Notes: generated by a model not told the origin, from the letters alone. Counted from the stretch's first letter, positions 52,703-61,740 are shown. The stretch: DNA of 64,000 nucleotides from Mesorhizobium sp. 131-2-1 (GCF_016756535.1 NZ_AP023247.1:3968501-4032500), one strand, 5' to 3'. Numbers and translations are program-made.

Positions 52703-54877
52703 TCACGCCGCCGTGCGGCGGCCTGGCACCGGCGTTCCCGGTGGCTCGTGGCCTAGCGGCGTCACTAGCGTGAGCTCGGGATAGCCGCTCTCGATCAACT
52801 TGACGGCCGCCTGCGTCACCTCGTCGTCGGCTTCCAGCATCGAGAGGAAGACCTCGGTGCCCTCGCCCACCAGCCGACCGATGCCCTGCGCGTCGGCCGG
52901 GCCGCATTCGACCACGACAAGATCGTAGGCGGTGGTCAGCGACTGCATGATGATCGGCAGTCGATCGGCGGCGCGCATGGCGCGGGCCGGATCGGCGGTG
53001 CCGACCGGGATGACGTGGCAATCCGAATAGAGGTCGGCATGGATGACGTCGCTGAACTGCGCCTCGGAGGCGAGCAGGTCGGTGATCCCCGGGAAAAGGC
53101 CGCTGTCCAGCATGGGCCGCGAGGCGGCACCCGAAGCGGTGAGGTCGAGCAGCAGCACGCGCAGGCCGGCGTCCGAGACCTCGCGCGCCACCAGCACGGC
53201 GGAAGCGGCTGCCTCATCGCCTTCCGGCGACACGAATATGGCGCGCGCCGAGCCCGAGGCGATCAGTTTCTCCGCCGCCTTCTCGATATCGACTTCGCCC
53301 AGCGTCGAAGGCTGCGGACCGGTGTCTCCAGCCGTCGCGCCTGCTCCGGCGACTGCTTCCGGCCCAGCCTCCGGCTCGGTCGAGCGATACCTGGTCAGCC
53401 CAGCATCGACAAGCGCGGGCTCGGCGCGGGCAACCGGCATCTCGACTTGCTCGATGCGTCCGAATCGCGCGCCTGCGGCCGGGCGCATGGCGCGACCCGA
53501 AAACAACTCCCGGAGCAGCGTCGCTACCGCCATCAGCAGCAGCGAGGCGACAAACGCAGCGCCGACTATCGGCACGATCTTCGGGAAATAGGGCTCCGAC
53601 GGCACCACGGCGCGCGAGAAGATGCGCGCATCGACTGGCAGGTAGTTGCGATCGCTGCGCGAGGAGGCCTCGCGGTAGCGCGTCATATAGGATTCAAGCA
53701 GTTGGCGCTGGGCGTTGGCATCGCGCTGCAGCGCGTCGAGCTCGACCTGCTGCTCGCCGGCCCGGGCCGACGCGGCCTTCAACGTGTTGACGTCGGCCAG
53801 AAGCTGGTTCTCGCGCGCCTGCGCAGTCTGCGCCTGAGTCATCAGCCCTTTCATGATCTTTTCGGCTTCGTTGCGGATCTGGCCGTCGAGATCGGCAAGC
53901 TGCGACTTCAGCGCCCGGATGCGTGGATGGTTGCCGAGCAGGGTGGTGGAAAGGTCAGCGATGTTGGTCTTGAGCTCGACCTGGCGCTCGCGCAGGCGCT
54001 GGATCAGGTCGGACGACAGCACTTCCGGCACAGCGTCGAGCGAGCCGCCATTCTGCAGCGCCTTGCGCACGCTTTCGGCGGTCGCCTCGGCGGCGGCGCG
54101 ATTGGCGCGCACCCGCGACAGTTCGGTGGACAGTTCGGAAAGCTGCTGGGTGGCCAGCACCGCATTGTTGCCGCCCATCAGGAGATCCGACTGGGCGCGG
54201 AAGTCGGCGACCTTGGCCTCGGCATCCTTCACCCGCTTCGACAGGTCCGCGATCTCGGGCGCCAGCCAGTCGGTGGCGGCGGCATTCGATTCGAGCTTGG
54301 CGTTGCCCTGGACGGAAATGTAGGTGTCGGCGATGGCGTTCGGGATATCGGCGGCGAGCCTGGGATCTTCCGAGGAGAATTCGATGACGATAACGCGAGA
54401 TTTTTCAACGCTGTAGACGTTGAGCTTCTCACGCATCTTCTTCAGCACGCGCTCTTCCGGCGGGATTTCGTTGGGATCGCTTTTCAGCCCGACGATGACC
54501 AGCAGCCGGCTGAGTGCCGACATCTTGGCCGCCTCGTCGAATTCAGGCAGCTTCGACAGGTTGAGCTTGGCGGCCACCTGCTTGAGGATATCGGTCGAGG
54601 AGATGACCTCGACCTGGCTGGCGATCCCCTGCTCATCGAAAATCGGCTTCTCGCTATCGTTGCTGATGCCGTCAGGCCGGGTGAAGACCGATTCTCGGGT
54701 TTCGATCAGGAGTTTCGTCTCGGCCTTGTAGTGCGGCGTGGCAAGCCACGCGAACGCGAAAGCCAGGCCGGTGACGGCAAGCGCGACGACAAGCATGCGC
54801 AACCAGTTCCTCGCCAGGCTGGCGAAGAGTTGCCTGAGATCGACATCGACGTCTGCGGCCGCGGACTGAACGGACAT
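52703..54877 (-). CDS. Wzz/Wzc-type polysaccharide copolymerase with degenerate BY-kinase domain
   Basis: The 724-residue protein has an N-terminal Wzz domain with a membrane helix (about 27-46), a long coiled-coil middle (200-410) and a second helix (about 434-456). A Pro/Ala-rich linker leads to a C-terminal domain (about 540-710) shaped like a BY-kinase. There the Walker A loop reads SPEGDEAAAS with no GKS/T, the A-prime motif keeps its Asp (LLLDLTAS), and Walker B reads VVVECGP with Glu for Asp. No tyrosine cluster ends the protein. It likely sets chain length or links to the exporter without kinase activity. ATG 54877 chosen; it begins at a Wzz-like N terminus. Confidence 0.85.
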   Translation of the reverse strand: MSVQSAAADVDVDLRQLFASLARNWLRMLVVALAVTGLAFAFAWLATPHYKAETKLLIETRESVFTRPDGISNDSEKPIFDEQGIASQVEVISSTDILKQVAAKLNLSKLPEFDEAAKMSALSRLLVIVGLKSDPNEIPPEERVLKKMREKLNVYSVEKSRVIVIEFSSEDPRLAADIPNAIADTYISVQGNAKLESNAAATDWLAPEIADLSKRVKDAEAKVADFRAQSDLLMGGNNAVLATQQLSELSTELSRVRANRAAAEATAESVRKALQNGGSLDAVPEVLSSDLIQRLRERQVELKTNIADLSTTLLGNHPRIRALKSQLADLDGQIRNEAEKIMKGLMTQAQTAQARENQLLADVNTLKAASARAGEQQVELDALQRDANAQRQLLESYMTRYREASSRSDRNYLPVDARIFSRAVVPSEPYFPKIVPIVGAAFVASLLLMAVATLLRELFSGRAMRPAAGARFGRIEQVEMPVARAEPALVDAGLTRYRSTEPEAGPEAVAGAGATAGDTGPQPSTLGEVDIEKAAEKLIASGSARAIFVSPEGDEAAASAVLVAREVSDAGLRVLLLDLTASGAASRPMLDSGLFPGITDLLASEAQFSDVIHADLYSDCHVIPVGTADPARAMRAADRLPIIMQSLTTAYDLVVVECGPADAQGIGRLVGEGTEVFLSMLEADDEVTQAAVKLIESGYPELTLVTPLGHEPPGTPVPGRRTAA

Positions 54878-55138
54878 GCATCCTGCTCCGAACTTGAGTC
54901 TAGGGCGGACCGTAAACAACTATGGTAACTCAGCCGTTAAGATCAGAACGGGCGCCTATTAGAGACGACTGAAGAACATTCAGCAAAGACAGTAGAATAG
55001 CTACGCTTTTTGGCGACTGCCGCCGCCCCGGACGACAAGCCTTTACCCGCCATTAACCCTAACAGGACGATAACGGATTCCGTTCCCTGGGGTTTGCCGC
55101 AACATCTGGCGGCCAGCGATGAAGGTTCGTGACCGGTC

Positions 55139-55702
55139 ATGAAAAGCACTGCCTCCCTTTTTCGTGCTCTGCTTGCCGTATCGATGCTCGCCGGCTGCTC
55201 AAGTTATCGGCCGACGCCGGCGGCCTTCCACGAAGTGCTCGACCAACCTTATCGGCTGGGCGCCGGAGACCGCGTCCGCGTCACCGTCTTCGAGCAGGAC
55301 GGCCTGACCAACACCTACAGCGTCGACCAGTCCGGCTATCTCTCCTTCCCGCTGGTCGGCTCCGTGCCGGCGCGTGGACACACCGCCCAGCAGCTGGAAA
55401 AGGAAATCGCCGACAAGTTGCGGCAAGGCTATCTGCGCGACCCCGATGTCTCGGTCGAGATCGACCGCTACCGGCCAATCTTCGTGATGGGCGAAGTGGG
55501 CGCAGCCGGCCAGTATTCCTATGTGCCGGGCCTCACCGTGCAAAAGGCTATCGCGATCGCCGGCGGCTTCTCGCCGCGCGCCAACCAGGAGAGCGTCGAC
55601 ATCACCCGCGACATCAACGGCAAGGTGATGACCGGGCGGGTGGTCACGTCCGACCCTCTCCTGCCTGGCGACACCGTCTACGTCCGCGAACGGCTGTTCT
55701 GA
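55139..55702 (+). CDS. Wza-like polysaccharide export lipoprotein
   Basis: The 187-residue protein has a lipoprotein signal (LLAVSMLAGC, lipobox Cys near 20) and a polysaccharide biosynthesis/export domain (YRLGAGDRVRVTVFEQDGL, VDQSGYLSFPLVGSVPARG) followed by one SLBB domain (FVMGEVGAAGQYSYVPGLTV). It lacks the long C-terminal part of Wza, as do many HfsD/UppC-type exporters. It would form the outer-membrane or periplasmic channel for the glycan. It diverges from the copolymerase gene across 261 bases. Confidence 0.88.
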   Translation: MKSTASLFRALLAVSMLAGCSSYRPTPAAFHEVLDQPYRLGAGDRVRVTVFEQDGLTNTYSVDQSGYLSFPLVGSVPARGHTAQQLEKEIADKLRQGYLRDPDVSVEIDRYRPIFVMGEVGAAGQYSYVPGLTVQKAIAIAGGFSPRANQESVDITRDINGKVMTGRVVTSDPLLPGDTVYVRERLF

Positions 55703-55710
55703 AAACCAAC

Positions 55711-56841
55711 GTGGCGGCGAACCTGCGGATCGTCCATTGCTTTCGCTCACCCGTCGGCGGGATTTTCCGGCACGTGCGCGACCTGACCGAGGCGCAGCTT
55801 GCCGCCGGTCACTCGGTGGGCATCGTCTGCGATTCGACCACCGGCGGCGCATTCGAAGAGCATCTCTTCGAGGACATGAAGGACAGCCTGGCGCTCGGCA
55901 TCCATCGCACGCCGATGCAGCGCCATGTCGGGCCGGGCGACCTCGCGTCGGCCTGGCGCACATACAAAATCATCAAGGAATTGCGGCCGGACGTGCTGCA
56001 CGGGCACGGCGCCAAGGGTGGCGCCTATGCCCGTCTGTTCGGCTCACTGTTGCGGGTATCAAGGTCTCGCGTAGCCCGCCTTTATTCGCCGCATGGCGGC
56101 TCCCTCCATTATGACGAGACGACGGCCACCGGAAAGCTGTTCTTCGCGCTCGAGCGCTTCATGGCGCGCTTCACCGACTGCCTGCTGTTCGTCTCCGACT
56201 ATGAGAGGCGCACCTGGCGCAGGAAGGTGGGCGAGCCACCTATCCCCAACATGCTGGTTTACAATGGTCTGCGCGCCGCCGAGTTCGACATGGTGCCGAC
56301 CCTGCCCGATGCGGCGGACTTGCTCTACATCGGCATGATGCGCGACCTGAAGGGGCCGGACATCTTCATCGACGCGGTGGCGCTGGCCGGCAACAGGCTC
56401 GGGCGCCAGATTAGCGCGGTGATGGTCGGCGACGGCGACGACCTGCCGCGCTACCATGCGCAGGTGAAGCGGCTTGGGCTAGACGGCCACGTCCGCTTCC
56501 TGCCGCCGATGCCGGCCCGGGATGCCTTCGCGTTGGCGGAGCTGATCGTGGTGCCATCGCGCGCGGAGGCCATGCCCTATATCGTGCTGGAGACGCTGGC
56601 CGCCGGCAAGCCGATGATCGCCACCGCCGTTGGCGGCATTCCGGAGATATTCGGCGAAGCCTCCCCTGCCCTTATCCATCCCGATCCGAACCAGCTTGGC
56701 GACAAGGTGAGCGAAGCGCTGACCGACCCCAGCGCATACAGGAGCCTGATGCCCGGGACCGCCGACCTCAAGGCGCGCTTCGGCGTCGATGTGATGGCGG
56801 CGGAAATCGAGAAGGCCTATTTCGCGGCGCTGCGGCGGTAG
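55711..56841 (+). CDS. Glycosyltransferase family 4
   Basis: The 376-residue GT-B enzyme has the acceptor-side start LRIVHCFRSPVGGIFRHVRD and the donor-binding EX7E motif in EAMPYIVLE, within SRAEAMPYIVLETLAAGKP. It adds a sugar to the lipid-linked precursor. The start is GTG at 55711, nine bases after the exporter stop; no ATG is available in frame upstream. It is the only dedicated glycosyltransferase of this locus in the window. Confidence 0.88.
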   Translation: MAANLRIVHCFRSPVGGIFRHVRDLTEAQLAAGHSVGIVCDSTTGGAFEEHLFEDMKDSLALGIHRTPMQRHVGPGDLASAWRTYKIIKELRPDVLHGHGAKGGAYARLFGSLLRVSRSRVARLYSPHGGSLHYDETTATGKLFFALERFMARFTDCLLFVSDYERRTWRRKVGEPPIPNMLVYNGLRAAEFDMVPTLPDAADLLYIGMMRDLKGPDIFIDAVALAGNRLGRQISAVMVGDGDDLPRYHAQVKRLGLDGHVRFLPPMPARDAFALAELIVVPSRAEAMPYIVLETLAAGKPMIATAVGGIPEIFGEASPALIHPDPNQLGDKVSEALTDPSAYRSLMPGTADLKARFGVDVMAAEIEKAYFAALRR

Positions 56842-56935
56842 CAATCGGTTGCAACCGCTCCAAAGCCAATAGTTGTCTCAAGGCTTTCTTAGCTCTCTTT
56901 TGCTACTCATCCGAGCGAAGCCCGCGGACAATCCA

Positions 56936-58471
56936 ATGAACGAGATCGACCCCGCACGCCGCTTTTCAATAGATGCGGTACGCAAATTCGACGTTCCTGC
57001 CGAGAGCGAGGCGGCGAGCGGCCTGAACGATGTGGCGCGCCAGGTCGCCTCGCAGTACCGGCGCGATACGATGTCGCCGATCATGGTCAGCGGCGTGCTG
57101 CGCATGGTTGAATTCGCGCTGCTGTTCCTGTCGGGCCTCTGCCTCTATTTCTACTATGTCGGCTTCTTCAGCTACCTCGCCTGGCAATATCCGGTAACGA
57201 TCGCCGCGGCCTCGTTCCTGGCCGTGGTGCTGCTCGACGTGAGCGATTCCTATCAGATCGCCGCCCTGATGCGGCCGATCGCCAGTTTCGGACGCGTGCT
57301 TCTGGTCTGGGCCGGCACCTTCGCCCTGATGGCGCTGACGGCCTTCGCCATGAAGATGTCGGAGGACTACTCACGCCTTCTGTTCGGCACCTGGTTCGTC
57401 CTCGGCTTCCTGCTCATCTTCGGGCTCAGGCTGGTGATGTCCAAGCTGATCCGACGCTGGGCCCGCGATGGGCGCATGGAGCGCCGCGCCGTCATCGTCG
57501 GCGGCGGCAAATCGGCGGAGATGCTGATCCGCTCGGTCGAGCGGCAGCCCTACAACGACATCCGCATCTGCGGCATCTTCGACGACCGCAACGACAAGCG
57601 CTCGCCGCCGATCGTCGCCGGCTATCCCAAGCTCGGCACGATTTCCGAGCTGATCGAGTTCGCCCGCATCGCGCGCATCGACATGCTGATCGTGTCGCTG
57701 CCGCTGACCGCCGAATCGCGCGTGCTGCAGCTTCTGAAGAAGTTGTGGGTGTTGCCGGTCGACATCCGGCTATCGGCGCACTCGAACGCGTTGCAGTTCC
57801 GCCCGCGCGCCTATTCCTACATCGGCTCGGTGCCGATGCTGGACATCTTCGACAAGCCCATCAACGACTGGGATTCAGTCGCCAAGCGCGCCTTCGATAT
57901 CCTGTTTTCGATCATCGGCATCATCGTCTTCTCGCCGGTGATGCTGGTGACAGCCATCGCCATCAAGCTCGACAGCAAGGGTCCGGTGCTGTTCAAGCAG
58001 AAGCGGCACGGCTTCAACAACGAAATCATCGAGGTCTACAAGTTCCGCTCGATGTACACCGATCGCTCGGACCCGACCGCCAAGCAGACGGTGACCAAGA
58101 ACGATCCGCGCGTCACCCGCGTCGGCCGCTTCATCCGCAAGACCTCGATCGACGAACTGCCGCAGTTCTTCAACTCGCTGTTCGGCTCGCTGTCGCTGGT
58201 CGGACCGCGCCCGCATGCGATCGCCGCCCAGTCGCACAACCTTCTCTACAATGAAGTGGTCGACGGCTATTTCGCCCGCCACAAGGTCAAGCCGGGCGTA
58301 ACCGGCTGGGCGCAGATCAATGGCTGGCGCGGCGAGCTGGACACCAATGAAAAGATCCGCATGCGCACCGAATACGATCTCTACTACATCGAGAACTGGT
58401 CGCTGTTGTTCGATCTCAGGATCCTGTTCCTGACCCCGGCGCGGCTGCTCAACACGGAAAACGCCTATTGA
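56936..58471 (+). CDS. Undecaprenyl-phosphate sugar-1-phosphate transferase (WcaJ/ExoY/HfsE family)
   Basis: The 511-residue membrane enzyme has four N-terminal helices, a Rossmann-like CoA-binding_3 domain (VIVGGGKSAEMLIRSVERQP), one more helix and the Bac_transf domain. The last holds RAFDILFSIIGIIVFSP, VYKFRSMYTDR, RKTSIDELPQFFNSL and SLVGPRPHAIAAQ. It loads the first sugar phosphate onto undecaprenyl phosphate. ATG 56936 is chosen; an earlier TTG at 56873 would add 21 residues. The stop overlaps the next gene's start. Confidence 0.92.
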   Translation: MNEIDPARRFSIDAVRKFDVPAESEAASGLNDVARQVASQYRRDTMSPIMVSGVLRMVEFALLFLSGLCLYFYYVGFFSYLAWQYPVTIAAASFLAVVLLDVSDSYQIAALMRPIASFGRVLLVWAGTFALMALTAFAMKMSEDYSRLLFGTWFVLGFLLIFGLRLVMSKLIRRWARDGRMERRAVIVGGGKSAEMLIRSVERQPYNDIRICGIFDDRNDKRSPPIVAGYPKLGTISELIEFARIARIDMLIVSLPLTAESRVLQLLKKLWVLPVDIRLSAHSNALQFRPRAYSYIGSVPMLDIFDKPINDWDSVAKRAFDILFSIIGIIVFSPVMLVTAIAIKLDSKGPVLFKQKRHGFNNEIIEVYKFRSMYTDRSDPTAKQTVTKNDPRVTRVGRFIRKTSIDELPQFFNSLFGSLSLVGPRPHAIAAQSHNLLYNEVVDGYFARHKVKPGVTGWAQINGWRGELDTNEKIRMRTEYDLYYIENWSLLFDLRILFLTPARLLNTENAY

Positions 58472-59778
58472 GCGCGGTTGCCCATGAGCTGCTGCCGGCC
58501 GCGGTCAACCAGTGGCCGCCTCAGGTGGTCAACAAGTTGCCGCCCCAGGCGGTCAACCAGTTGCCGCCTCAGGCGGTCAACGCCAAGCTGATCGCACTGA
58601 TTGCATCCGGCGCGGTGTTTTTCGGCCTGCTGCTTTCGGGCTTCGTCATCGACGAGCCGGCGCCCTATGACCTCTACATGGTCGGGCTCATCGCCGTGTG
58701 GGGGCTTTTCGGCCTGCGCATCTCGCGCGCGGTGGTCCCGCTGCTGGTGCTGCTGATAACGATGAACATCGGCGGCATGATCTCGATGACGCAGATGGCG
58801 AATCTCGCCAACACGCCGCTCTACCTTTCCGTGTCGATGTTCCTCGCCTTCACCGCGATCTTCTTTGCCGCGGTCACGTCGGTGCAGCCTGGCCTCTACC
58901 GGCTGATCTTCATCGCCTATGTGGTGTCGGCGGTGCTGACCGCACTGCTCGGCATTGCCGGCTATTTCCACGCCTTCCCGGGAGCGGAGCTGTTCACCAA
59001 GTACGACCGGGCCGCTGGCGCCTTCCAGGACCCTAACGTGTTCGGGCCGTTCCTGGTGCTGCCCGGCATCTATCTGCTCTATCTGCTACTGACCGGCTCG
59101 ATCGCACGCATGCCGCTCCTGGCGGCGCCGCTGCTGATCATCACCGCCGGTATCTTCTTTTCCTTCTCGCGTGGCGCCTGGGGCATGTTTGCCGTTTCGG
59201 CGGTCCTGCTCACCGGATGCCTGTTCCTGCAGAGCAACAGCGGCAAGTTCCGGCTGCGTGTCGTCATCATGACCATCGCCGCCATCGCGCTGCTGGTCAT
59301 CGCCATGATCGTCATCCTGCAACTGCCCGGCGTGGCCGAGATGTTCTCCAGCCGCGCCCATCTCGAGCAGAGTTACGACACCGCCCGCCTTGGCCGATTC
59401 GCCCGCTACACGATCGGCTTCCAGATGGCGTTGGAGCATCCGTTCGGCATCGGCCCGCTGGTGTTCGGCACCATCTTTGGCGAGGACACCCACGACATCT
59501 GGCTGAAGATGCTGATGGACTATGGCTGGCTTGGCTTCGTCTCGTTCCTGGCGCTGACGCTGTGGACGATCGTGGCCGGCTTCCGCATCCTTCTGCGCGA
59601 CCGGCCCTGGCAGCCCTATCTGCTCTGCGCCTATGTCGCCTTCATCGGCAATATCGGACTCGGAACCTTCATCGACATCGACCACTGGCGCCATGTCTAC
59701 CTGCTGCTCGGCCTGATCTGGGGCGCGATCGCGCTCGAATACCGGCATCAGAAGGAATTGCGGCTGGCGCCCGCGTGA
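58468..59778 (+). CDS. O-antigen ligase/polymerase-like protein (Wzy/WaaL) with N-terminal repeat
   Basis: The 436-residue polytopic protein has about ten hydrophobic helices and the Wzy_C region (HPFGIGPLVFGTIFGEDTHD, LKMLMDYGWLG). It would polymerise or ligate lipid-linked repeat units. The start is TTG at 58468, overlapping the preceding stop (TTGA); no in-frame ATG is near. The first 40 residues are three copies of an eight-residue unit (VNxLPPQA) before the first helix, encoded by a 24-base tandem repeat. Confidence 0.85.
   Translation: MSAVAHELLPAAVNQWPPQVVNKLPPQAVNQLPPQAVNAKLIALIASGAVFFGLLLSGFVIDEPAPYDLYMVGLIAVWGLFGLRISRAVVPLLVLLITMNIGGMISMTQMANLANTPLYLSVSMFLAFTAIFFAAVTSVQPGLYRLIFIAYVVSAVLTALLGIAGYFHAFPGAELFTKYDRAAGAFQDPNVFGPFLVLPGIYLLYLLLTGSIARMPLLAAPLLIITAGIFFSFSRGAWGMFAVSAVLLTGCLFLQSNSGKFRLRVVIMTIAAIALLVIAMIVILQLPGVAEMFSSRAHLEQSYDTARLGRFARYTIGFQMALEHPFGIGPLVFGTIFGEDTHDIWLKMLMDYGWLGFVSFLALTLWTIVAGFRILLRDRPWQPYLLCAYVAFIGNIGLGTFIDIDHWRHVYLLLGLIWGAIALEYRHQKELRLAPA
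58504..58581 (+). repeat. 24-bp tandem repeat, three copies plus a partial
   Basis: Units 58504-58527, 58528-58551 and 58552-58575 each begin GTCAAC and encode VNQWPPQV, VNKLPPQA and VNQLPPQA. A partial fourth copy begins GTCAAC at 58576. The unit length is a multiple of three, so copy-number change would alter length without breaking the frame. Confidence 0.9.
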
Positions 59779-59832
59779 CAATTCGCTTGCTGCCCAACCG
59801 AGGCGGACTACAGAATCGCTGCTTTCAGGAGA

Positions 59833-59856
59833 AGAGACTTTTGGGGGCAAGTCTCT
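59833..59856. terminator. Hairpin between polymerase gene and tRNA-Pro
   Basis: AGAGACTT (59833-59840) and AAGTCTCT (59849-59856) pair perfectly around an eight-base loop. It lies 54 bases after the polymerase stop and ten bases beyond the tRNA-Pro 3' end, so it could serve both transcripts. The T-run is poor on each strand. Confidence 0.45.
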
Positions 59857-59865
59857 GGTTTGAAA

Positions 59866-59942
<77 letters not shown>

Positions 59943-60072
59943 GACCGGCCGCGATCTATCGTGATAACCCCGTGCGGGTCAACCGAATTCCGCCACAGGA
60001 CCCCAATCCTGAAAGCGGAATCCGGTTTTCCGGAAACATTGCCGCGGCCGGCGCATCGAACGGCTCTGGCCG

Positions 60073-60342
60073 TCAGGCGATCCGGCTTTCCGGTGGCGCC
60101 ATCGCAGCCGCGCCAATGACGGCATCTTCGGGGAGTTGGAGCGCCACAGCGATTCGTCGCAGCTTCGAGGAATCGGTATCCCTGCCGCTCTCGATATCGG
60201 CGATCTCTTGAATGGACAGGCCGCATGTCAGTGACAGCTCTTCGAGGCTGTATCCCCTGGTTTCGCGGGCGGCTTTGAGGGCGCTATGGCCAGGCGTTGC
60301 AATCAAATCAGTCAGAACTTCTCGTCTTGCAGTGGCAGGCAT
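60073..60342 (-). CDS. Helix-turn-helix (XRE-type) DNA-binding protein
   Basis: The 89-residue protein is almost entirely an XRE-like helix-turn-helix: ALKAARETRGYSLEELSLTC, GLSIQEIADIESGRDTDSSK and LRRIAVALQLPEDAVIG. ATG 60342 has AAGGAG six bases upstream; the previous TTG is not used. It could be a regulator of nearby small genes or an antitoxin, but no toxin partner is seen. Confidence 0.8.
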   Translation of the reverse strand: MPATARREVLTDLIATPGHSALKAARETRGYSLEELSLTCGLSIQEIADIESGRDTDSSKLRRIAVALQLPEDAVIGAAAMAPPESRIA

Positions 60343-60348
60343 TGGCAA

Positions 60349-60651
60349 CTCCTTGGGTTTGAAACACGCTGATCAAATCATGGGTTGCCTGAGACGAGCG
60401 AGACAATGACCGCTCGGCGGCGATTTGCCAAGCGTCAAAGCGGGCGTCACACCATCGTGAAGCGACGCCGGAACGCCTTCACGAAGCGTAAGCCGGCCAA
60501 AAGCGCGGTCCCGTCTTTCGCAAGCTGGAATCAAGTTCTTTTGAAGAACCGAACGCCGATTTGATCGACGTTTTTCGAGCCTCCGTTCGTTACCCGGATG
60601 TCGCTGGCAAGCCTGGATGCGGGCCAGCCATTTCAGGAAGGATCGGATCCC
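60349..60651. other. Intergenic stretch without supported genes
   Basis: About 300 bases between the divergent HTH gene and the secreted protein gene. I see only a short dyad (GTTCTT...AAGAAC near 60535-60550) and no promoter pair I would defend. Confidence 0.5.
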
Positions 60652-61260
60652 ATGAATTTGAAGACATTCGCGATCGCGCTCGGCGCGATTTCTGGCCTCG
60701 TCGGCGACGCGCAGGCTCAGGCGGCGGACACGATGCGCGTGCGCGGCACCGTCGTCGGCCTCGCCGGATCGACGCTGACGGTGAAGGACCGCGAGGGCAG
60801 GACCGACGCGATCATGCTGACGCAAGGATGGAAAATCTCAGGCGTCGCCAGGGCATCGGCCACCGACATCAAGCAGGGCGATTTCCTCGGCATCGCATCG
60901 GTTTCCAAGGCGGATGGCGGCAGCGGCGCGCTGGAAGTCGTGATCTTTCCCGCCGCGCTGAAAGGCACCGGAGAAGGCGACCGCCCATGGGACCTGCAAC
61001 CCAACAGCCGGATGACGAACGGCACCGTCGCGGACGTCACCGAGATCGACGGCCGCACCGTCACGCTCACCTATGACAACGGTCAGAAAAAGCAGATCTC
61101 GATCCCGCAGGCCACGCCTGTCGTGACATTCGCGCCGGCCACGCCGGCCGACCTCAAGCCGGGCGCGGTCGTCTTCGTCAACGCGCGGCACGGCGGTAAC
61201 GGCATGCTGACATCCGGCCGCGTCGTGGTCGGCACCAACGGCGTCGTTCCGCCGATGTAG
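60652..61260 (+). CDS. Secreted DUF5666-like protein
   Basis: The 202-residue protein has a signal peptide (MNLKTFAIALGAISGLVGDA, cleavage after AQA) and two repeats of a small beta domain. The first contains RVRGTVVGLAGSTLTVKDRE and IKQGDFLGIASV; the second contains MTNGTVADVTEIDGRTVTLT and LKPGAVVFVNAR. This matches the DUF5666 style of OB-like repeats (G-x-V, LxV, lKxGxxV). The role is unknown; periplasmic or surface metal or ligand binding is possible. Confidence 0.75.
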   Translation: MNLKTFAIALGAISGLVGDAQAQAADTMRVRGTVVGLAGSTLTVKDREGRTDAIMLTQGWKISGVARASATDIKQGDFLGIASVSKADGGSGALEVVIFPAALKGTGEGDRPWDLQPNSRMTNGTVADVTEIDGRTVTLTYDNGQKKQISIPQATPVVTFAPATPADLKPGAVVFVNARHGGNGMLTSGRVVVGTNGVVPPM

Positions 61261-61460
61261 GCGAGCGATCAAGCCCGCCAGACGAGGCGACGGCTCAATC
61301 GAAGCCGGCGCGGCCGCTCAGACACAATCCAGAAACAAAATTCTACAGTCGGGAAAAATTGCCGAAAGAATCCAGGAGGATAGTCCCCGATCGCGGCGCT
61401 CGAGCCACCGATATGGTCCGGTGTCCTCGGAATGCGGCCCGCGCAAAAGGAAACGATATC

Positions 61461-61655
61461 ATGAAGAAGTCCCTCCTCTCCGCTCTCGGGCTGGCGGTGG
61501 CCCTCGCTGTCTCCATGCCGATCCTCGGCGCGACCAGCGCCGATGCTGCTCCGATGCATCACAAGCATCACCGTCATCATCATCACCGCAAGCACCACCA
61601 CCACCACCATCATCACCACCACCACCACAAGAAGGTCATGGCGAAGAAGGCCTGA
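61461..61655 (+). CDS. Histidine-rich secreted small protein
   Basis: The 64-residue protein has a Sec signal peptide (MKKSLLSALGLAVALAVSMP, cleavage after ADA near 30). The mature part is 34 residues with 20 histidines, including a run of 12 (residues 45-56), with Lys and Arg between and at the end. AAAAGGAAACGA lies just before the ATG. The His tract suggests binding of nickel, zinc, copper or cobalt in the periplasm. It is followed by a hairpin. I do not recognise a named family. Confidence 0.75.
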   Translation: MKKSLLSALGLAVALAVSMPILGATSADAAPMHHKHHRHHHHRKHHHHHHHHHHHHKKVMAKKA

Positions 61656-61658
61656 GCA

Positions 61659-61700
61659 AACCGGCTTATCCGACAGGAAGGCCGGTTCTTGGTTTTTGCC
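61659..61700 (+). terminator. Hairpin after the histidine-rich gene
   Basis: AACCGGC (61659-61665) pairs with GCCGGTT (61681-61687), followed by CTTGGTTTTTG. It begins four bases after the stop codon and is a likely intrinsic terminator with a long loop. Confidence 0.6.
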
Positions 61701-61740
61701 ACAGCCGACCTTCCTGCCGTGACCTGTCGCACCGCATCAC

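Noticed and set aside
53015..54928. A 637-codon open frame antisense to the copolymerase gene
   Set aside because: Its translation is Arg/Gly/His-rich without domain motifs, and the opposite strand encodes a clear Wzz-type protein. Long antisense frames are common in DNA this GC-rich.
60073..60342. HTH protein as antitoxin of a toxin-antitoxin pair
   Set aside because: No small toxin-like frame is adjacent in the same operon.
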